Below are positions 35,083 to 44,736 of a stretch of DNA of 64,000 nt, one piece after another; positions within the stretch are counted from its first letter, which is position 1, and each line of letters opens with the position of its first letter. The stretch comes from Pseudoalteromonas gelatinilytica (GTDB lineage: Bacteria > Pseudomonadota > Gammaproteobacteria > Enterobacterales > Alteromonadaceae): assembly GCF_001641615.1 (NCBI RefSeq), contig NZ_LRRU01000019.1, positions 154,048-218,047 on the forward strand. The letters are read 5' to 3'. The notes below the pieces were generated by a model that saw nothing but the letters and a program-made list of their open reading frames with translations, had not been told where the DNA came from and ran no database searches. The translations under genes were made by a program, and so were the position numbers.

Positions 35083-35115
35083 AAAGGATTAAAAAAGTCG
35101 CTTTTTTAATCCTTT
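35083..35115. repeat. A/T-rich perfect inverted repeat after the DUF6702 gene
   Basis: 15-bp arms AAAGGATTAAAAAAG/CTTTTTTAATCCTTT around the 3-base loop TCG, 10 bases after the stop codon. It may act as a terminator through its internal T run, but there is no T tract beyond the stem. Confidence 0.6.
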
Positions 35116-35196
35116 GATCCTTTAATTAACCCATTTCGTAAACTATCTTATTAATGGGCATCAACATTTTCCCAATTCTCATATACAGGGATTTAT

Positions 35197-35814
35197 ATGA
35201 CTATCCATGACAACAATATTCGTGGCGTAATCTTTGACTTAGATGGTACTTTGGTTTCATCGGAGTTAGATTTTTCACTCATCAAAGCGCAGGTCGGCTG
35301 TCCTCTTGACAGCGATTTACTGGCGCATATTGCTTCGTTACCTTCGCCTTACATGCGCGAAGAAGCGATGAATATCGTTCATCAGCATGAGCTAATTGAT
35401 GCACAGCACGCTCATTTATTGCCAGGCGTTGCAGAGGCGATTACCAGACTGAAAGAAAATAACATTCCGATGGCGATTGTTACTCGCAACTACGACCGTG
35501 CAGCAGCAATTAAATTAAAAAATAACCCCTTACCAATAGAAACTGTACTGACTCGCTCTGATGCGCCAGCTAAGCCTGATCCAAGTGCCCTGAATGCAAT
35601 TGCAACATTATGGGAACTTGACCAATCAGAGTTACTTTATGTCGGCGATTACCTATTTGATATTCAGGCTGCGCATAATGCCAATATGCGAGCTTGCTTA
35701 TATGCACCAGATCAAATTCCTGAATATGCGAATCAAGCTGATTATGTGTTGCACCATTTTTCAGAACTGCCTACTTTAGTTGGCTCTTTTCAAGAAAATA
35801 AGGCGTTATGTTAA
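35197..35814 (+). CDS. HAD family hydrolase
   Basis: A 205-residue haloacid dehalogenase-superfamily phosphatase. Motif I is IFDLDGTLVSSELDF (nucleophile Asp about residue 14), motif II is AIVTRN, motif III is the Lys in PAKPDPSAL and motif IV is YVGDYLFDIQAA. A helical cap lies between motifs I and II. The substrate is unknown; phosphoglycolate-type or nucleotide phosphatases are similar. Single-gene unit. Confidence 0.88.
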   Translation: MTIHDNNIRGVIFDLDGTLVSSELDFSLIKAQVGCPLDSDLLAHIASLPSPYMREEAMNIVHQHELIDAQHAHLLPGVAEAITRLKENNIPMAIVTRNYDRAAAIKLKNNPLPIETVLTRSDAPAKPDPSALNAIATLWELDQSELLYVGDYLFDIQAAHNANMRACLYAPDQIPEYANQADYVLHHFSELPTLVGSFQENKALC

Positions 35815-35946
35815 ATAGCTTTGTTTTTTATTTTTCCTGAGATTTATTGTTAGTTTTTTATTTTTCAAAATGTCCTAGTACTAGCCCAAGCGGTCATGAG
35901 TTGCTAAAATATCGGCAATTATCAAATGTATTCATAGAGGCATAAG

Positions 35947-36672
35947 ATGGGCAGAGCATTTGAAGTCCGCAAAAACGCCATGGCTAAAACAGCCAATGCA
36001 AAAACTAAAGTAAATTCTAAGTACGGTAAAGAAATCTACGTTGTTGCTAAAAATGGCGAACCAGATCCAGAAGTAAACCAAGCGCTAAAGCGTATTATTG
36101 AGCGTGCGAAAAGAGACCAAGTTCCAGCACACGTAATCGACAATGCGATTAAAAAAGCGGCCGGTGGAGCAGGGGAAGATTATTCTCCAGCACGTTACGA
36201 AGGCTACGGCCCAGGTAACTGTATGGTTATTGTTGACTGTTTAACTGATAACCCTAACCGTACTATCAAAGATGTACGTTTACCGTTTACTAAAACAGAT
36301 TCAAAAATTGGTACACCGGGTTGTGTAGCGCATATGTTCGACCACTTAGCTGTTTTAGGTTTTGCTGGCGAAGACGACGAAGTGGTACTAGAAGCGCTAA
36401 TGATGGCTGATGTAGACGTAACAGATGTAGAAGTAGAAGACGGCAAAGTGTCAGTATTCGCTCCTCACACAGAGTACTACAAAGCAAAAACAGCCCTTGA
36501 AGAAGCATTTGAAGGTATTAACTTTGAAGTAGACGAAATCACGTTTGTTCCACAAGTTCATACAGACATCACTGATCCAGATGATATCGCAAACTTTGAA
36601 AAGTTTATTTCTATGCTTGATGACTGTGATGACGTGCAAAATGTTTATCACAATGCGATTGTCAAAAACTAA
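35947..36672 (+). CDS. YebC/PmpR family protein (YeeN type)
   Basis: A 241-residue member of the YebC family: [30 protein letters not shown] at the start (written here in part), then [23 protein letters not shown] and a C-terminal acidic domain. The opening is of the YeeN subtype rather than classical YebC, and the first domain is typical in size. YebC proteins were called transcription regulators and have recently been tied to translation of proline stretches. AGAGG lies before the ATG. Single-gene unit ending at a strong terminator. Confidence 0.88.
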   Translation: MGRAFEVRKNAMAKTANAKTKVNSKYGKEIYVVAKNGEPDPEVNQALKRIIERAKRDQVPAHVIDNAIKKAAGGAGEDYSPARYEGYGPGNCMVIVDCLTDNPNRTIKDVRLPFTKTDSKIGTPGCVAHMFDHLAVLGFAGEDDEVVLEALMMADVDVTDVEVEDGKVSVFAPHTEYYKAKTALEEAFEGINFEVDEITFVPQVHTDITDPDDIANFEKFISMLDDCDDVQNVYHNAIVKN

Positions 36673-36702
36673 TTTTTAAAAAATTAGTACATATTAGTAC
36701 GT

Positions 36703-36737
36703 AAAAAGGGGCATTTGGTAACAAATGCCCCTTTTTT
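36703..36737. terminator. Rho-independent terminator after the yebC-like gene
   Basis: 14-bp stem AAAAGGGGCATTTG/CAAATGCCCCTTTT with loop GTAA and further T residues. Its poly-A side could also serve the convergent glcB transcript. Confidence 0.95.
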
Positions 36738-36872
36738 AATAGATTTTTATTATGTCATGAATGGTGAGTATTCACTGTCGTTATGAGTTCAATTGATATT
36801 AGTCAAAAAAAAGCAGCCCTTAGGCTGCTATGAACGACACATGAAACTCGAAGGGGAGTTCAAACCGAGTGG

Positions 36873-39047
36873 CTAATTAAGCGATTTATACTTTATACGG
36901 AACGCATGCAATAATGGTTCAGTATAGCCACTAGGTTGTTTAGCTCCCTCTAATACAAGGGCTAATGCAGCTTGATAAGCAACACTTTGTGCTAAAGTTT
37001 CGGCTGAATCAGCCATATTTTTGTAAGCCGGATCACCTTCATTTTGTCCATCAACAACTTTCGCCATGCGTGCCATGGTTTTTCTAATTTGCTCTTCAGA
37101 GCAAACGCCATGATACAGCCAATTGGCCATGTGTTGGCTTGAAATACGCAGTGTGGCGCGGTCTTCCATTAAACCGACATGGTTAATGTCTGGTACTTTT
37201 GAGCAGCCAATACCTTGGTCAATCCAACGCACAACATAACCTAAAATACCCTGTGCGTTGTTATCAAGTTCGGCTTGAATATCTTCTTTGCTTAAGCTGC
37301 TGGCATCTTTCATAAGCGGTGGAGTGAGTAAGCTGGTAAGGCTTGCTTCTTTACGGTCCATAAGCGCTTTTTGGCAAGCAAATACATCAATATCGTGATA
37401 ATGCATTGCATGCAGCGTTGCAGCAGTAGGAGAGGGCACCCATGCGGTATTTGCACCACTTTTCGGGTGACCACTTTTTTGTTCCATCATTAACGCCATT
37501 TTATCTGGCATTGGCCACATACCTTTACCAATTTGTGCTTTACCACTGAGGCCTGTAGCTAAGCCAATATCAACGTTGCGGTCTTCGTATGCGCTGATCC
37601 AAGGCTCAAGTTTAATAGCGCCTTTTGGCAATACCACACCTGCTTGCATTGAAGTATGAATTTCGTCACCAGTACGGTCTAAGAAACCGGTATTGATGAA
37701 TACAACACGGTTTTTAGCCTCGAAAATACAGGCTTTTAAGTTAGCTGAAGTGCGGCGTTCTTCATCCATAATACCCATTTTAATGGTGTTTGCAGGCAAG
37801 CCTAGCAGCTGCTCAACGCGGGTAAATAGGGTATTAGTGAATGCCACTTCTTCTGGGCCATGCATTTTGGGCTTAACAATATTAATGCTATTGGCCGTTG
37901 AATTTTTAAGGCTGCCTGTGCCTTTTAAGTCATGAAGTGCTGCGGTGCTAGTGATAATGGCGTCCATAATGCCTTCAAACACGTCATTGCCTTCACTATC
38001 TTGGATTGCAGGGTTAGTCATTAAGTGGCCAACATTACGCACAAACATCATGCTGCGGCCTTTTAGTGTGATTGTTTCGCCATTTACACCTTGATATTGG
38101 CGATCTTCTGCTAAACGACGCTCAATGGTTTTACCTTCTTTGTTAAATGCTTCTACAAGGTTTCCTTGCATTAAACCAAGCCAGTTTTGATAGACGTTTA
38201 CTTTGTCTTCGGCATCAACGGCAGCAACGGAATCTTCACAGTCCATAATCGTTGTCAGGGCTGCTTCTAGTAGTACATCTTTAAGACCTGCTTTATCTGC
38301 TTGGCCTATTGGGTGGTGATGGTCTATTTGCAGCTCAATATGTAAGCCATTATTTTTCAATAAGATAGCGCTTGGATTTTGCGCTTCACCTTGGTAACCA
38401 ATCAGTTGTTCAGGGTCTGCTAGGCGAACCTGACTACTATCTCGTAATGTGATTAAAAGCTCATTATTAACCACTGCATAGCTGGTGCTTTCGATGTGTG
38501 AGCCATTTGCTAAAGGCAGGGCTTTATCAAGGAACTGGCGAGCATAAGCCATAACTTTAAAGCCACGCACAGGGTTGTACGTCGAGCCTTTCTCAGCGCC
38601 GTCATCATCGCTTAATACGTCTGTGCCGTATAGCGCATCATACAGTGAGCCCCAGCGAGCATTTGCTGCATTTAAGGCAAAGCGAGCATTGCTTACTGGC
38701 ACCACGAGCTGCGGCCCTGCAGTGCTTGCGATTTCAGGCTCTACTTGCTCTGTTTCTATACTGAAGCTAGCGGGTTCAGGAACGAGGTAGCCAATCTCTT
38801 CAAGGAATGCTTGATAGTTAGTTGCATCCCATACCGGCTGCTGCTTGTGATAGTCATCAATCTTAGCTTGTAGTTGTTCGCGTTTTTCTAAAAGTGCACG
38901 ATTGATTGGCGTTAGTTCATTGACGATATCAGCAAAACCTTGCCAAAAGGTGTCTGTGCTAATGCCTGTTCCAGGTAAAAGTTGCTGTTCAACAAACTGT
39001 GCAAGTTGTTGATCAACGCTTAAACCGTTAAGTGAGAGAGTGGTCAT
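36873..39047 (-). CDS. glcB: Malate synthase G
   Basis: A 724-residue single-chain malate synthase of the G type: it condenses glyoxylate with acetyl-CoA to malate. Visible landmarks are [18 protein letters not shown] (about residues 260-277), [26 protein letters not shown] with the catalytic region, [20 protein letters not shown] and [17 protein letters not shown]. The length fits form G (about 720) rather than form A. It is divergent from aceA across a 230-base regulatory gap, so the two genes supply both steps of the glyoxylate shunt. Growth on acetate or fatty acids is the expected use. Confidence 0.96.
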   Translation of the reverse strand: MTTLSLNGLSVDQQLAQFVEQQLLPGTGISTDTFWQGFADIVNELTPINRALLEKREQLQAKIDDYHKQQPVWDATNYQAFLEEIGYLVPEPASFSIETEQVEPEIASTAGPQLVVPVSNARFALNAANARWGSLYDALYGTDVLSDDDGAEKGSTYNPVRGFKVMAYARQFLDKALPLANGSHIESTSYAVVNNELLITLRDSSQVRLADPEQLIGYQGEAQNPSAILLKNNGLHIELQIDHHHPIGQADKAGLKDVLLEAALTTIMDCEDSVAAVDAEDKVNVYQNWLGLMQGNLVEAFNKEGKTIERRLAEDRQYQGVNGETITLKGRSMMFVRNVGHLMTNPAIQDSEGNDVFEGIMDAIITSTAALHDLKGTGSLKNSTANSINIVKPKMHGPEEVAFTNTLFTRVEQLLGLPANTIKMGIMDEERRTSANLKACIFEAKNRVVFINTGFLDRTGDEIHTSMQAGVVLPKGAIKLEPWISAYEDRNVDIGLATGLSGKAQIGKGMWPMPDKMALMMEQKSGHPKSGANTAWVPSPTAATLHAMHYHDIDVFACQKALMDRKEASLTSLLTPPLMKDASSLSKEDIQAELDNNAQGILGYVVRWIDQGIGCSKVPDINHVGLMEDRATLRISSQHMANWLYHGVCSEEQIRKTMARMAKVVDGQNEGDPAYKNMADSAETLAQSVAYQAALALVLEGAKQPSGYTEPLLHAFRIKYKSLN

Positions 39048-39277
39048 AATAATGTCCTTTAAACGAGCTTAATTTGATCATTCATGGTTCAACCATATCG
39101 TAAAAAAGGCTAATAAGCAGGCTATTTACCATTCACTAAAAATATAGTGGCAATAACAACTATAAATTTACTAAATCCAAAAAATCCGCCTAATGTTGAA
39201 TTAAGCGCTACGAAGCAAACGCCAAGTAGCCACTCTCACTAACAAAAAATAGATAACCCGTTCGAAGGATTTTTATT

Positions 39278-40879
39278 ATGACAACATATCAACGCGAAAC
39301 AGATAACCTAGCTACTTTATGTCAAACACAAGGCAAAACGTGGCAGTCAATCAACCCAGAATACGCAAGCCGTATGCGCTTACAAAACCGTTTTCGTACG
39401 GGTCTAGACATTGCTCAATACACTGCAGACATTATGCGTGCAGACATGGCAGCTTACGATGCTGACCACAGCCAATACACACAATCATTAGGTTGTTGGC
39501 ATGGTTTCACTGCACAGCAAATGATGATGGCAATTAAACGTCATAACAAAACAACCAAACGCAGCTATGTATACCTAAGTGGCTGGATGGTTGCGGCACT
39601 TCGCTCTGAGTTTGGTCCATTACCTGACCAAAGTATGCATGAAAAAACATCTGTTCCAGCGCTAATCGAAGAAATCTACACTTTCTTAAAGCAAGCTGAT
39701 GCACGTGAACTTGACCACCTTTACAAAGACCTAGACGAAGCGAAAGCAAACGGCGGTGATGTTCAAGCAGTACTAAATAAAATCGATAACTTCGAAAGCC
39801 ATGTTGTGCCAATTATTGCTGATATCGATGCGGGTTTCGGTAACGAAGAAGCAACTTACCTACTGGCTAAAAAGATGATTGAAGCAGGTGCATGTGCTAT
39901 CCAAATCGAGAACCAAGTATCTGACGCAAAACAATGTGGTCACCAAGCTGGTAAAGTAACTGTACCGCATGAAGATTTCCTAGCAAAAATTAACGCTGTT
40001 CGTTACGCATTCTTAGAGCTTGGTATTGATAACGGTATTATCGTTGCTCGTACTGACTCATTAGGTGCAAGCCTTACTCAAAAAGTGCCTGTATCTAAAA
40101 CACCTGGCGACCTTGCTAGCCAATACACGTCGTTCCTTGAAACAACACCAGTAAACAGTGTGGATGACTTAAACGAAGGCGACACAGCAATGAAGCTTAA
40201 TGGTCAGCTTTGCAAACCAACACGTTTAGATAATGGTTTATACCAGTTCCGTGAAGGCACAGAGAAAGACCGCGTAGTTCTAGACTGTGTAACTAGCTTA
40301 CAATCAGGCGCAGACTTACTTTGGATTGAAACAGAAAAACCAAACGTTAAACAAATCGCTGAGCTTGTTAACCGCGTTAAAGAGCAAGTACCAAATGCTA
40401 AGCTGGTATACAACAACTCACCGTCGTTCAACTGGACACTTAAATTCCGTGAGCAAGTATATGCTGAGTGGCAAGAACAAGGTAAAGACCTATCTGCTTA
40501 CCCAAGCATCGATGACAATAAAGCATTAATGGCGCCAGAAATGGATGACACAGAGCTTGCAGCGGCAGCAGACGTACTTGTGCAGAACTTCCAAAAAGAT
40601 GGTGCACGTGAAGCGGGTATCTTCCACCACCTAATCACGCTACCAACTTACCATACAGCGGCCCTAAGCACTGATATTCTATCAGAAGGCTATTTCGGCG
40701 ACCTAGGTATGCTAGCGTATGTTCGCGACGTACAACGTCAAGAAATTCGCCGTGAGCAAGCATCAGTGAAACACCAAGACCTAGCAGGTTCAAACATTGG
40801 TGATACTCATAAAGAGTACTTCTCTGGTGAAAATGCGCTTAAAGCCGGTGGTGAAGCAAATACCATGAACCAGTTCTAA
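39278..40879 (+). CDS. aceA: Isocitrate lyase (long form)
   Basis: A 533-residue isocitrate lyase, splitting isocitrate into glyoxylate and succinate. The catalytic cysteine is in SDAKQCGHQAGKVTVPHEDF (about residue 225), and PIIADIDAGFGNEEATYLL supplies the magnesium-binding aspartates. It is about 100 residues longer than the E. coli enzyme, with the extra stretch in the middle, as in other Alteromonadales. It pairs with the divergent glcB. GAAGGA lies 8 bases before the ATG; a UUCG-loop terminator follows. Confidence 0.96.
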   Translation: MTTYQRETDNLATLCQTQGKTWQSINPEYASRMRLQNRFRTGLDIAQYTADIMRADMAAYDADHSQYTQSLGCWHGFTAQQMMMAIKRHNKTTKRSYVYLSGWMVAALRSEFGPLPDQSMHEKTSVPALIEEIYTFLKQADARELDHLYKDLDEAKANGGDVQAVLNKIDNFESHVVPIIADIDAGFGNEEATYLLAKKMIEAGACAIQIENQVSDAKQCGHQAGKVTVPHEDFLAKINAVRYAFLELGIDNGIIVARTDSLGASLTQKVPVSKTPGDLASQYTSFLETTPVNSVDDLNEGDTAMKLNGQLCKPTRLDNGLYQFREGTEKDRVVLDCVTSLQSGADLLWIETEKPNVKQIAELVNRVKEQVPNAKLVYNNSPSFNWTLKFREQVYAEWQEQGKDLSAYPSIDDNKALMAPEMDDTELAAAADVLVQNFQKDGAREAGIFHHLITLPTYHTAALSTDILSEGYFGDLGMLAYVRDVQRQEIRREQASVKHQDLAGSNIGDTHKEYFSGENALKAGGEANTMNQF

Positions 40880-40920
40880 CCAAGTTGTAATTTCCTTTAT
40901 AGCTATTCAATAATGTTGTT

Positions 40921-40942
40921 AGGGGCCTTCGGGCCCTTTTTC
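40921..40942 (+). terminator. Terminator after aceA
   Basis: Stem AGGGGCC/GGCCCTT closed by the stable tetraloop TTCG, followed by T residues, about 40 bases after the aceA stop. Confidence 0.88.
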
Positions 40943-40947
40943 ATTTG

Positions 40948-40979
40948 TAGCCATCAGCTTTCAGCCGTCAGCCATCAGA
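40948..40979. repeat. Seven-base periodic module (GCTGANN type)
   Basis: Reads on the minus strand as repeats of GCTGANN (GCTGACG GCTGAAA GCTGATG). The same module recurs next to heptamer or REP elements at 45467-45493, 59066-59096 and 59171-59190. Confidence 0.65.
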
Positions 40980-41161
40980 CTCGCATCTCGAACCTCGAAC
41001 CTCGAACCTCGAACCTCGAACCTCGAACCTCGAACCTCGCACCTCGCACCTCGCATCTCGCACCTTGTATCTCGCACCTCGCATCTCGCGTCTCGCATCT
41101 CGCGTCTCGCGTCTCGCATCTCGCGTCTCGCATCTCGCGTCTCGCGTCTCGTATCTCGGAT
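40980..41161. repeat. Heptamer tandem array, about 26 units of CTCGNNN
   Basis: Twenty-six consecutive 7-base units: one CTCGCAT, seven CTCGAAC, then mixtures of CTCGCAC, CTCGCAT and CTCGCGT, ending in CTCGTAT CTCGGAT. The middle bases vary in blocks, suggesting local amplification. Short open frames run through it on both strands only because 7-base units rarely create stops; it is not treated as coding. Confidence 0.92.
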
Positions 41162-41181
41162 CACTCTTTAACCAAGTCTTG

Positions 41182-41264
41182 GATCAGCCATTTACTAGCT
41201 TTATAAAAATACAGATCACACATTTACCAGCCTAAGAATTTTAGATCAGGATTTAACTACCTCT
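41182..41264. repeat. Three degenerate GATCA...TTTACTAGC units
   Basis: GATCAGCCATTTACTAGCT (41182), GATCACACATTTACCAGCC (41213) and GATCAGGATTTAACTACCT (41245) lie at about 31-32-base spacing and are degenerate copies of the dispersed GATCA...TTTACTAACT word. Confidence 0.6.
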
Positions 41265-41374
41265 GCCTTATAAGCCTTAATTTGGGGCTTATTGCCCGAT
41301 TACAGCCTCTAGAATGGTTAAAATTGGCTCATATAAACGGCAATTTAATGCTGTTTTGTAGAATCTAGCGATTT

Positions 41375-41544
41375 ATAAACCGATTTTTTATTAACTCACT
41401 CAAGCCATAAACCGATTTTTTACCAACTCAACACCCTTACAAACCAAAATTTTACTAACTGAAGCTAGGTTTTTAGCGGCACAAACCGATTTTTTACTAA
41501 CTCAAGTTACTGATTTTGGCTATAAACCGATTTTTTACTAACTG
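41375..41544. repeat. Five irregularly spaced 23-base repeats (AAACCGATTTTTTACTAACT)
   Basis: Units begin at 41375, 41407, 41439, 41481 and 41522; the consensus core is AAACCGATTTTTTACTAACT, with two units changed in the centre or at ACC for ACT. Spacers between units are not conserved. No coding sequence is seen here. Confidence 0.85.
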
Positions 41545-41603
41545 CTTTTGGATTAATGTCCGATATTTGAAAAGTGTATGTAAGGAGTTACTCACATTTT
41601 AAG

Positions 41604-41620
41604 TGTAAAGGGGGTTTACA
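41604..41620. repeat. TGTAAA-S5-TTTACA palindrome (perfect arms)
   Basis: TGTAAA GGGGG TTTACA, identical to the copy in sbcD. It sits at the left border of the 15-mer array. Confidence 0.7.
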
Positions 41621-41627
41621 GGGGAGG

Positions 41628-41772
41628 AGTTAGCGAGAGTAAAGTTAGCGAGGGGAAAGTTAGAAAGGGGAAAGTTAGAAAGGGGAAAGTTAGAAAGGGG
41701 AAAGTTAGAAAGGGGAAAGTTGGAAAGGGGAAAGTTAGAAAGGGGAAAGTTGGAAAGGGGAAAGTTAGAAAG
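41628..41772. repeat. 15-base tandem array (AGTTAGAAAGGGGAA), nine full units plus a partial
   Basis: Units at 15-base steps from 41628: one AGTTAGCGAGAGTAA, one AGTTAGCGAGGGGAA, then AGTTAGAAAGGGGAA with two AGTTGGAAAGGGGAA variants, ending in a partial unit that runs into a GTAG hairpin. Related arrays start at 44491 and 63918. Confidence 0.93.
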
Positions 41773-41793
41773 TAGCAGCGGGTTTACCCCGCG
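41772..41793 (+). repeat. REP-like hairpin (GTAG-type), copy 1
   Basis: GTAGCAGCGGGTTTACCCCGCG: the tetranucleotide GTAG followed by a short G/C hairpin (GCGGG/CCCGC), the plan of bacterial REP sequences. A closely related copy lies inverted at 59122-59143. Confidence 0.7.
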
Positions 41794-41808
41794 TTATGGT
41801 TCGGATAT

Positions 41809-41832
41809 GGCGCGATATAAAATCGCGCCTAC
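41809..41832 (-). repeat. REP-like hairpin (GTAG-type), copy 2, inverted to copy 1
   Basis: On the minus strand GTAG is followed by an 8-bp perfect stem GGCGCGAT/ATCGCGCC with a 5-base loop. With copy 1 it forms an inverted pair like a BIME. Confidence 0.75.
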
Positions 41833-41840
41833 AATGCTTT

Positions 41841-41920
41841 GCTAACTTGCTAACTTGCTAACTTGCTAACTTGCTAACTTGCTAACTTGCTAACTTGCTA
41901 ACTTGCTAACTTGCTAACTC
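41841..41920. repeat. Octamer tandem array, ten units of GCTAACTT
   Basis: Ten perfect 8-base units (the last is GCTAACTC) ending 5 bases from the stop codon of the S9 peptidase. The unit is the reverse complement of AAGTTAGC, the core of the 15-mer array on the other side of the REP pair. Confidence 0.95.
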
Positions 41921-41924
41921 GCCA

Positions 41925-43946
41925 CTACTTACTATGCTTATCAAACCACCATTGAATATAAGCGACTTTGGTCATTAGGTTTGATGGGCGAGCGGTAATA
42001 CCATGTGAGGCATTAGGAATACGTACCATCGCTGTATCAACACCTTGTAGCTTTAACGCTTGGTAAAATTGCTCGGTTTCAGAAATAGGGGTGCGATAGT
42101 CTGATTCGCCGGTTAACAGCATAGTGGGTGTTTTTACATTGCCCACATAGCTAATTGGGGAGCGCTTCATATAATGCTCAATATTGTCCCATGGTTTACC
42201 TGGGAACCAATAGTCAGCAAAGAAAGGATAGAAGTCAGCAGTTAGTACAAAGCTGATCCAATTGATAACTGGTTTAGCAACAACAGCTGCTGCAAAGCGG
42301 TCTGTATGACCCACAATCCATGCAGTTAAAACACCGCCACCTGAACCGCCGGTAACAAACAACTTACTCTCATCAATAAAGCCCTTATTGATGACAGCAT
42401 CAACACCTGTCATTAGGTCATCAAAGTCATTACTAGGGTAGTTATGATGAATTGTTTGCGCAAATTCTTTGCCGTACGAGTCACTGCCGCGCGGGTTCAT
42501 ATACAGCACAACATTCCCTTTGGCTGCGTATAATTGCACTTCAGGGCTAAAGTGAGGGCCGTAGTTTGCAACAGGACCGCCGTGGATTTCTAAAACAAGT
42601 GGGTACTTTTTGTTTTTATCAAAGCCCGGCGGGTAAGCAATCCAACCTTGAATAGCCAAGCCATCGTGGCTTGATTTAACCCAAATTTCTTCAACCTTAG
42701 CCAGTTCTTTGTCGCCCAGCGCATCTTCGTTTAATTGTGTTAAACGCGCCGTTTTACCACGTTTAATTAATGCTACATCAGCTGGACGCTGTGTATCTGC
42801 AAGTGTGAATGCAACTTCACCATCTTCGCTAATATCAAAGTCACCACCTGAATATGGGCGACCAAAGGCAACACTCCCAATCTCTGAGGTAATCACCTTA
42901 TGTTTACCACTACGCGGCTGGTAAGCTAGGTGTGTTTTACCTTCACTATCGTAGCTAAAATAAAGGCCGCTACCGCTATCATCCCATTTTATATCTTCGA
43001 CACTACGATCTAAATCGGCAGTGAGCACTGAGGTTTTACCTGATTTCAAATCAAGTAAATAAATGTCGTTATTTTCATAGTTAGTCTTTTTGTCGTCGTA
43101 GCCTGTGTATGCCAGATAACGACCATTTGGCGAGACTTTAGGGCGTGAATCTGGGCCTTTACGGTCTGTTATTTGGGTAATTGAACGATCCGCTAAGCTA
43201 AGTTTATAGATTTCAGATTCAGTCGGGTGTAATTCATTGTCTTCATGACGATTAGCCGAGAAATAAAACGCATCGCCTTGTTCGTTAAAGCTAATAGCAC
43301 CACCATGATCAAAATCACCAGAGCTTAATTGACGTGCATTGCCGCCCGTTGCACTGATGATAAAAAAGTGATGATAGCCTTTTTCAGAGTAGCCACCGCC
43401 ATCGGCACGGTAATAGGTATCGTCAATATATTTAGCTGGCTCTGCCCACTTAGCGCCTTCAGGCTTACCCGGTAAAGACACTGGGCTTGCTGATTTTGCT
43501 GGCACAAACTGGCTAAACACCAATTGTTTGCCATCTGGCGTCCAAGTCAATCCGCCAGGGCTTTGCGTTAGGTTACTAATTTTTGCTACGTTACCGGTTT
43601 TTAACCATTTTACATAGATTTGGCTGCTACCATCTCGGGTAGAAATAAACGCTAATCGAGTTTCATCGGGTGACAACACCGGAGAGTAATCCATATGCAC
43701 GCCAGACGTTAGCGGTAGCATGGTTTTACCATCTGGGTTTACTGACCAAATATTACTGACTTTACGGTCGCTTTTGATATCCATGCGATTACGCACAAAG
43801 TAAATTGTATCGCCATTTTTTGTCATTTCTATTTGGTTGGCGTATTCAAGATCAAAAACATTTTCAAGTTGAAAGGTATTGCTAGCTCCTGCATGGCTGT
43901 AAAAGCTGGCTGCTGCAAGCAGTGCTAAAGACGTTTTAAACTTCAT
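41925..43946 (-). CDS. Secreted S9 family peptidase (acylaminoacyl-peptidase/DPP5-like)
   Basis: A 673-residue exported peptidase. Signal peptide to about HAGAS, then a WD40-like beta-propeller (TolB-type strands such as VLSPDETRLAFISTRDG and TWTPDGKQLVF) and an alpha/beta-hydrolase domain with Ser in VTGGSGGGVLTAW (about residue 535), Asp in TGESDYRTP and His in IPNASHGIT. It should cleave peptides from acylated or free N-termini. The octamer array lies directly beyond its stop codon, so the array will be in any read-through transcript. Confidence 0.9.
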   Translation of the reverse strand: MKFKTSLALLAAASFYSHAGASNTFQLENVFDLEYANQIEMTKNGDTIYFVRNRMDIKSDRKVSNIWSVNPDGKTMLPLTSGVHMDYSPVLSPDETRLAFISTRDGSSQIYVKWLKTGNVAKISNLTQSPGGLTWTPDGKQLVFSQFVPAKSASPVSLPGKPEGAKWAEPAKYIDDTYYRADGGGYSEKGYHHFFIISATGGNARQLSSGDFDHGGAISFNEQGDAFYFSANRHEDNELHPTESEIYKLSLADRSITQITDRKGPDSRPKVSPNGRYLAYTGYDDKKTNYENNDIYLLDLKSGKTSVLTADLDRSVEDIKWDDSGSGLYFSYDSEGKTHLAYQPRSGKHKVITSEIGSVAFGRPYSGGDFDISEDGEVAFTLADTQRPADVALIKRGKTARLTQLNEDALGDKELAKVEEIWVKSSHDGLAIQGWIAYPPGFDKNKKYPLVLEIHGGPVANYGPHFSPEVQLYAAKGNVVLYMNPRGSDSYGKEFAQTIHHNYPSNDFDDLMTGVDAVINKGFIDESKLFVTGGSGGGVLTAWIVGHTDRFAAAVVAKPVINWISFVLTADFYPFFADYWFPGKPWDNIEHYMKRSPISYVGNVKTPTMLLTGESDYRTPISETEQFYQALKLQGVDTAMVRIPNASHGITARPSNLMTKVAYIQWWFDKHSK

Positions 43947-44108
43947 TTTATTTCCTTGTTAGTGAGCAGAAATTAGGGCGTGTTGACCTGTTATAAAGTA
44001 ACAACCATCAGAAATATAGTCCATTGCGATGAATGGAGAAATCAATAGACAGATGGTCATTTCCCTTTTATGTTGAGTACAGACACTTTTAAACGTAAGG
44101 AGCACACA

Positions 44109-44486
44109 ATGATAGGTTACATAATGCTAGGCACTAACAACCTAGCTAAAGCAGTAAAGTATTACGATGAATTGTTCGCCACTCTAAACGCAGAGCGCTT
44201 TTTAGAAACTGACCGCTTTGTGGCATGGAGCACAGGCCAAGATAAGCCCGGTTTTGCGGTTACCAAACCTTATAACGATGAAAAAGCCACAGTAGGTAAC
44301 GGCACTATGATTGCTCTGGCAGTCGAAACCCCAGCCCAAGTAGATGCCTTTTATAAGAAGGCCATAGAATTAGGTGGCACAGACGAAGGCGCCCCCGGCC
44401 CACGCGAAATGCCCGGCTTTTATGCGGGATACTTTAGAGACTTAGACGGTAACAAACTTAATGTGTTTTGTTTTACGCATGGGTAA
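44109..44486 (+). CDS. VOC family (glyoxalase-like) protein
   Basis: A 125-residue VOC-superfamily protein: MLGTNNLAKAVKYYDELFATL at the start, FVAWSTGQDKPGFAVTKPY in the first half and the C-terminal AGYFRDLDGNKLNVFCFTHG. Likely a small metal-dependent or lyase-type protein of unknown substrate. ATG 44109 is chosen over the upstream ATG because AAGGAG lies 6 bases before it. A 15-mer repeat begins 4 bases after its stop. Confidence 0.88.
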   Translation: MIGYIMLGTNNLAKAVKYYDELFATLNAERFLETDRFVAWSTGQDKPGFAVTKPYNDEKATVGNGTMIALAVETPAQVDAFYKKAIELGGTDEGAPGPREMPGFYAGYFRDLDGNKLNVFCFTHG

Positions 44487-44490
44487 AGAA

Positions 44491-44530
44491 AGTTAGCAAG
44501 GGGAAAGTTAGAAAGAGTAAAGTTAACAGG
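44491..44530. repeat. Short 15-mer array (AGTTAGCAAGGGGAA type)
   Basis: Two full 15-base units and a partial, of the same family as the arrays at 41628 and 63918, beginning directly after the VOC gene. An inverted echo (CTCTTAACTTTACTTT) lies at 44583-44598. Confidence 0.8.
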
Positions 44531-44531
44531 C

Positions 44532-44558
44532 GCTAGGCTCTAGGAAACAGGGCCTAGC
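44532..44558. repeat. Hairpin GCTAGGC...GCCTAGC
   Basis: 7-bp arms around a 13-base loop, between the short 15-mer array and the next REP-like hairpin. Confidence 0.55.
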
Positions 44559-44647
44559 TTATGTAGCTTTATGCCGCGTTACTCTTAACTTTACTTTGCG
44601 CTATGCTTACATGGCACGCCAGTAACATCGCATAACTACCGGCTCTT

Positions 44648-44672
44648 CGCGCGAAATAAATTTCACGCCTAC
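44648..44672 (-). repeat. REP-like hairpin (GTAG-type), copy 3
   Basis: On the minus strand GTAG precedes GCGTGAAA-TTTA-TTTCGCGC, a nearly perfect hairpin. A close relative, without the full GTAG, lies at 45354-45378. Confidence 0.7.
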
Positions 44673-44718
44673 AAAAATTGTGGGGTAATCTTAAGCTGTG
44701 ATGAGGCAGCTGTTTTTC

Positions 44719-44735
44719 GGTGCTAAAGCACCTCC
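44719..44735 (-). repeat. REP-like hairpin GGAG + GTGCT...AGCACC
   Basis: GGTGCT/AGCACC stem with a 2-base loop; on the minus strand the 5' end reads GGAG. The related copy at 45411-45430 has GTAG at its outer end. Confidence 0.6.
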
Positions 44736-44736
44736 T

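Noticed and set aside
39134..39149. CACTA-N6-TAGTG inverted repeat in the glcB-aceA gap as an operator
   Set aside because: The arms are only 5 bp and A/T-rich; chance occurrence in a 230-base gap is plausible, and no known regulator site such as FadR or IclR could be recognised.
40913..41206. Open reading frames on both strands through the heptamer array, coding for repetitive peptides
   Set aside because: A 7-base repeat without stop words leaves several frames open. The peptides are pure repeats, there is no convincing ribosome-binding site, and similar arrays at 44737 and 45433 are not in matching frames.
40980..41920. CRISPR array
   Set aside because: Repeats are direct, very short or irregular and have no unique spacers of constant length; no cas genes are present.
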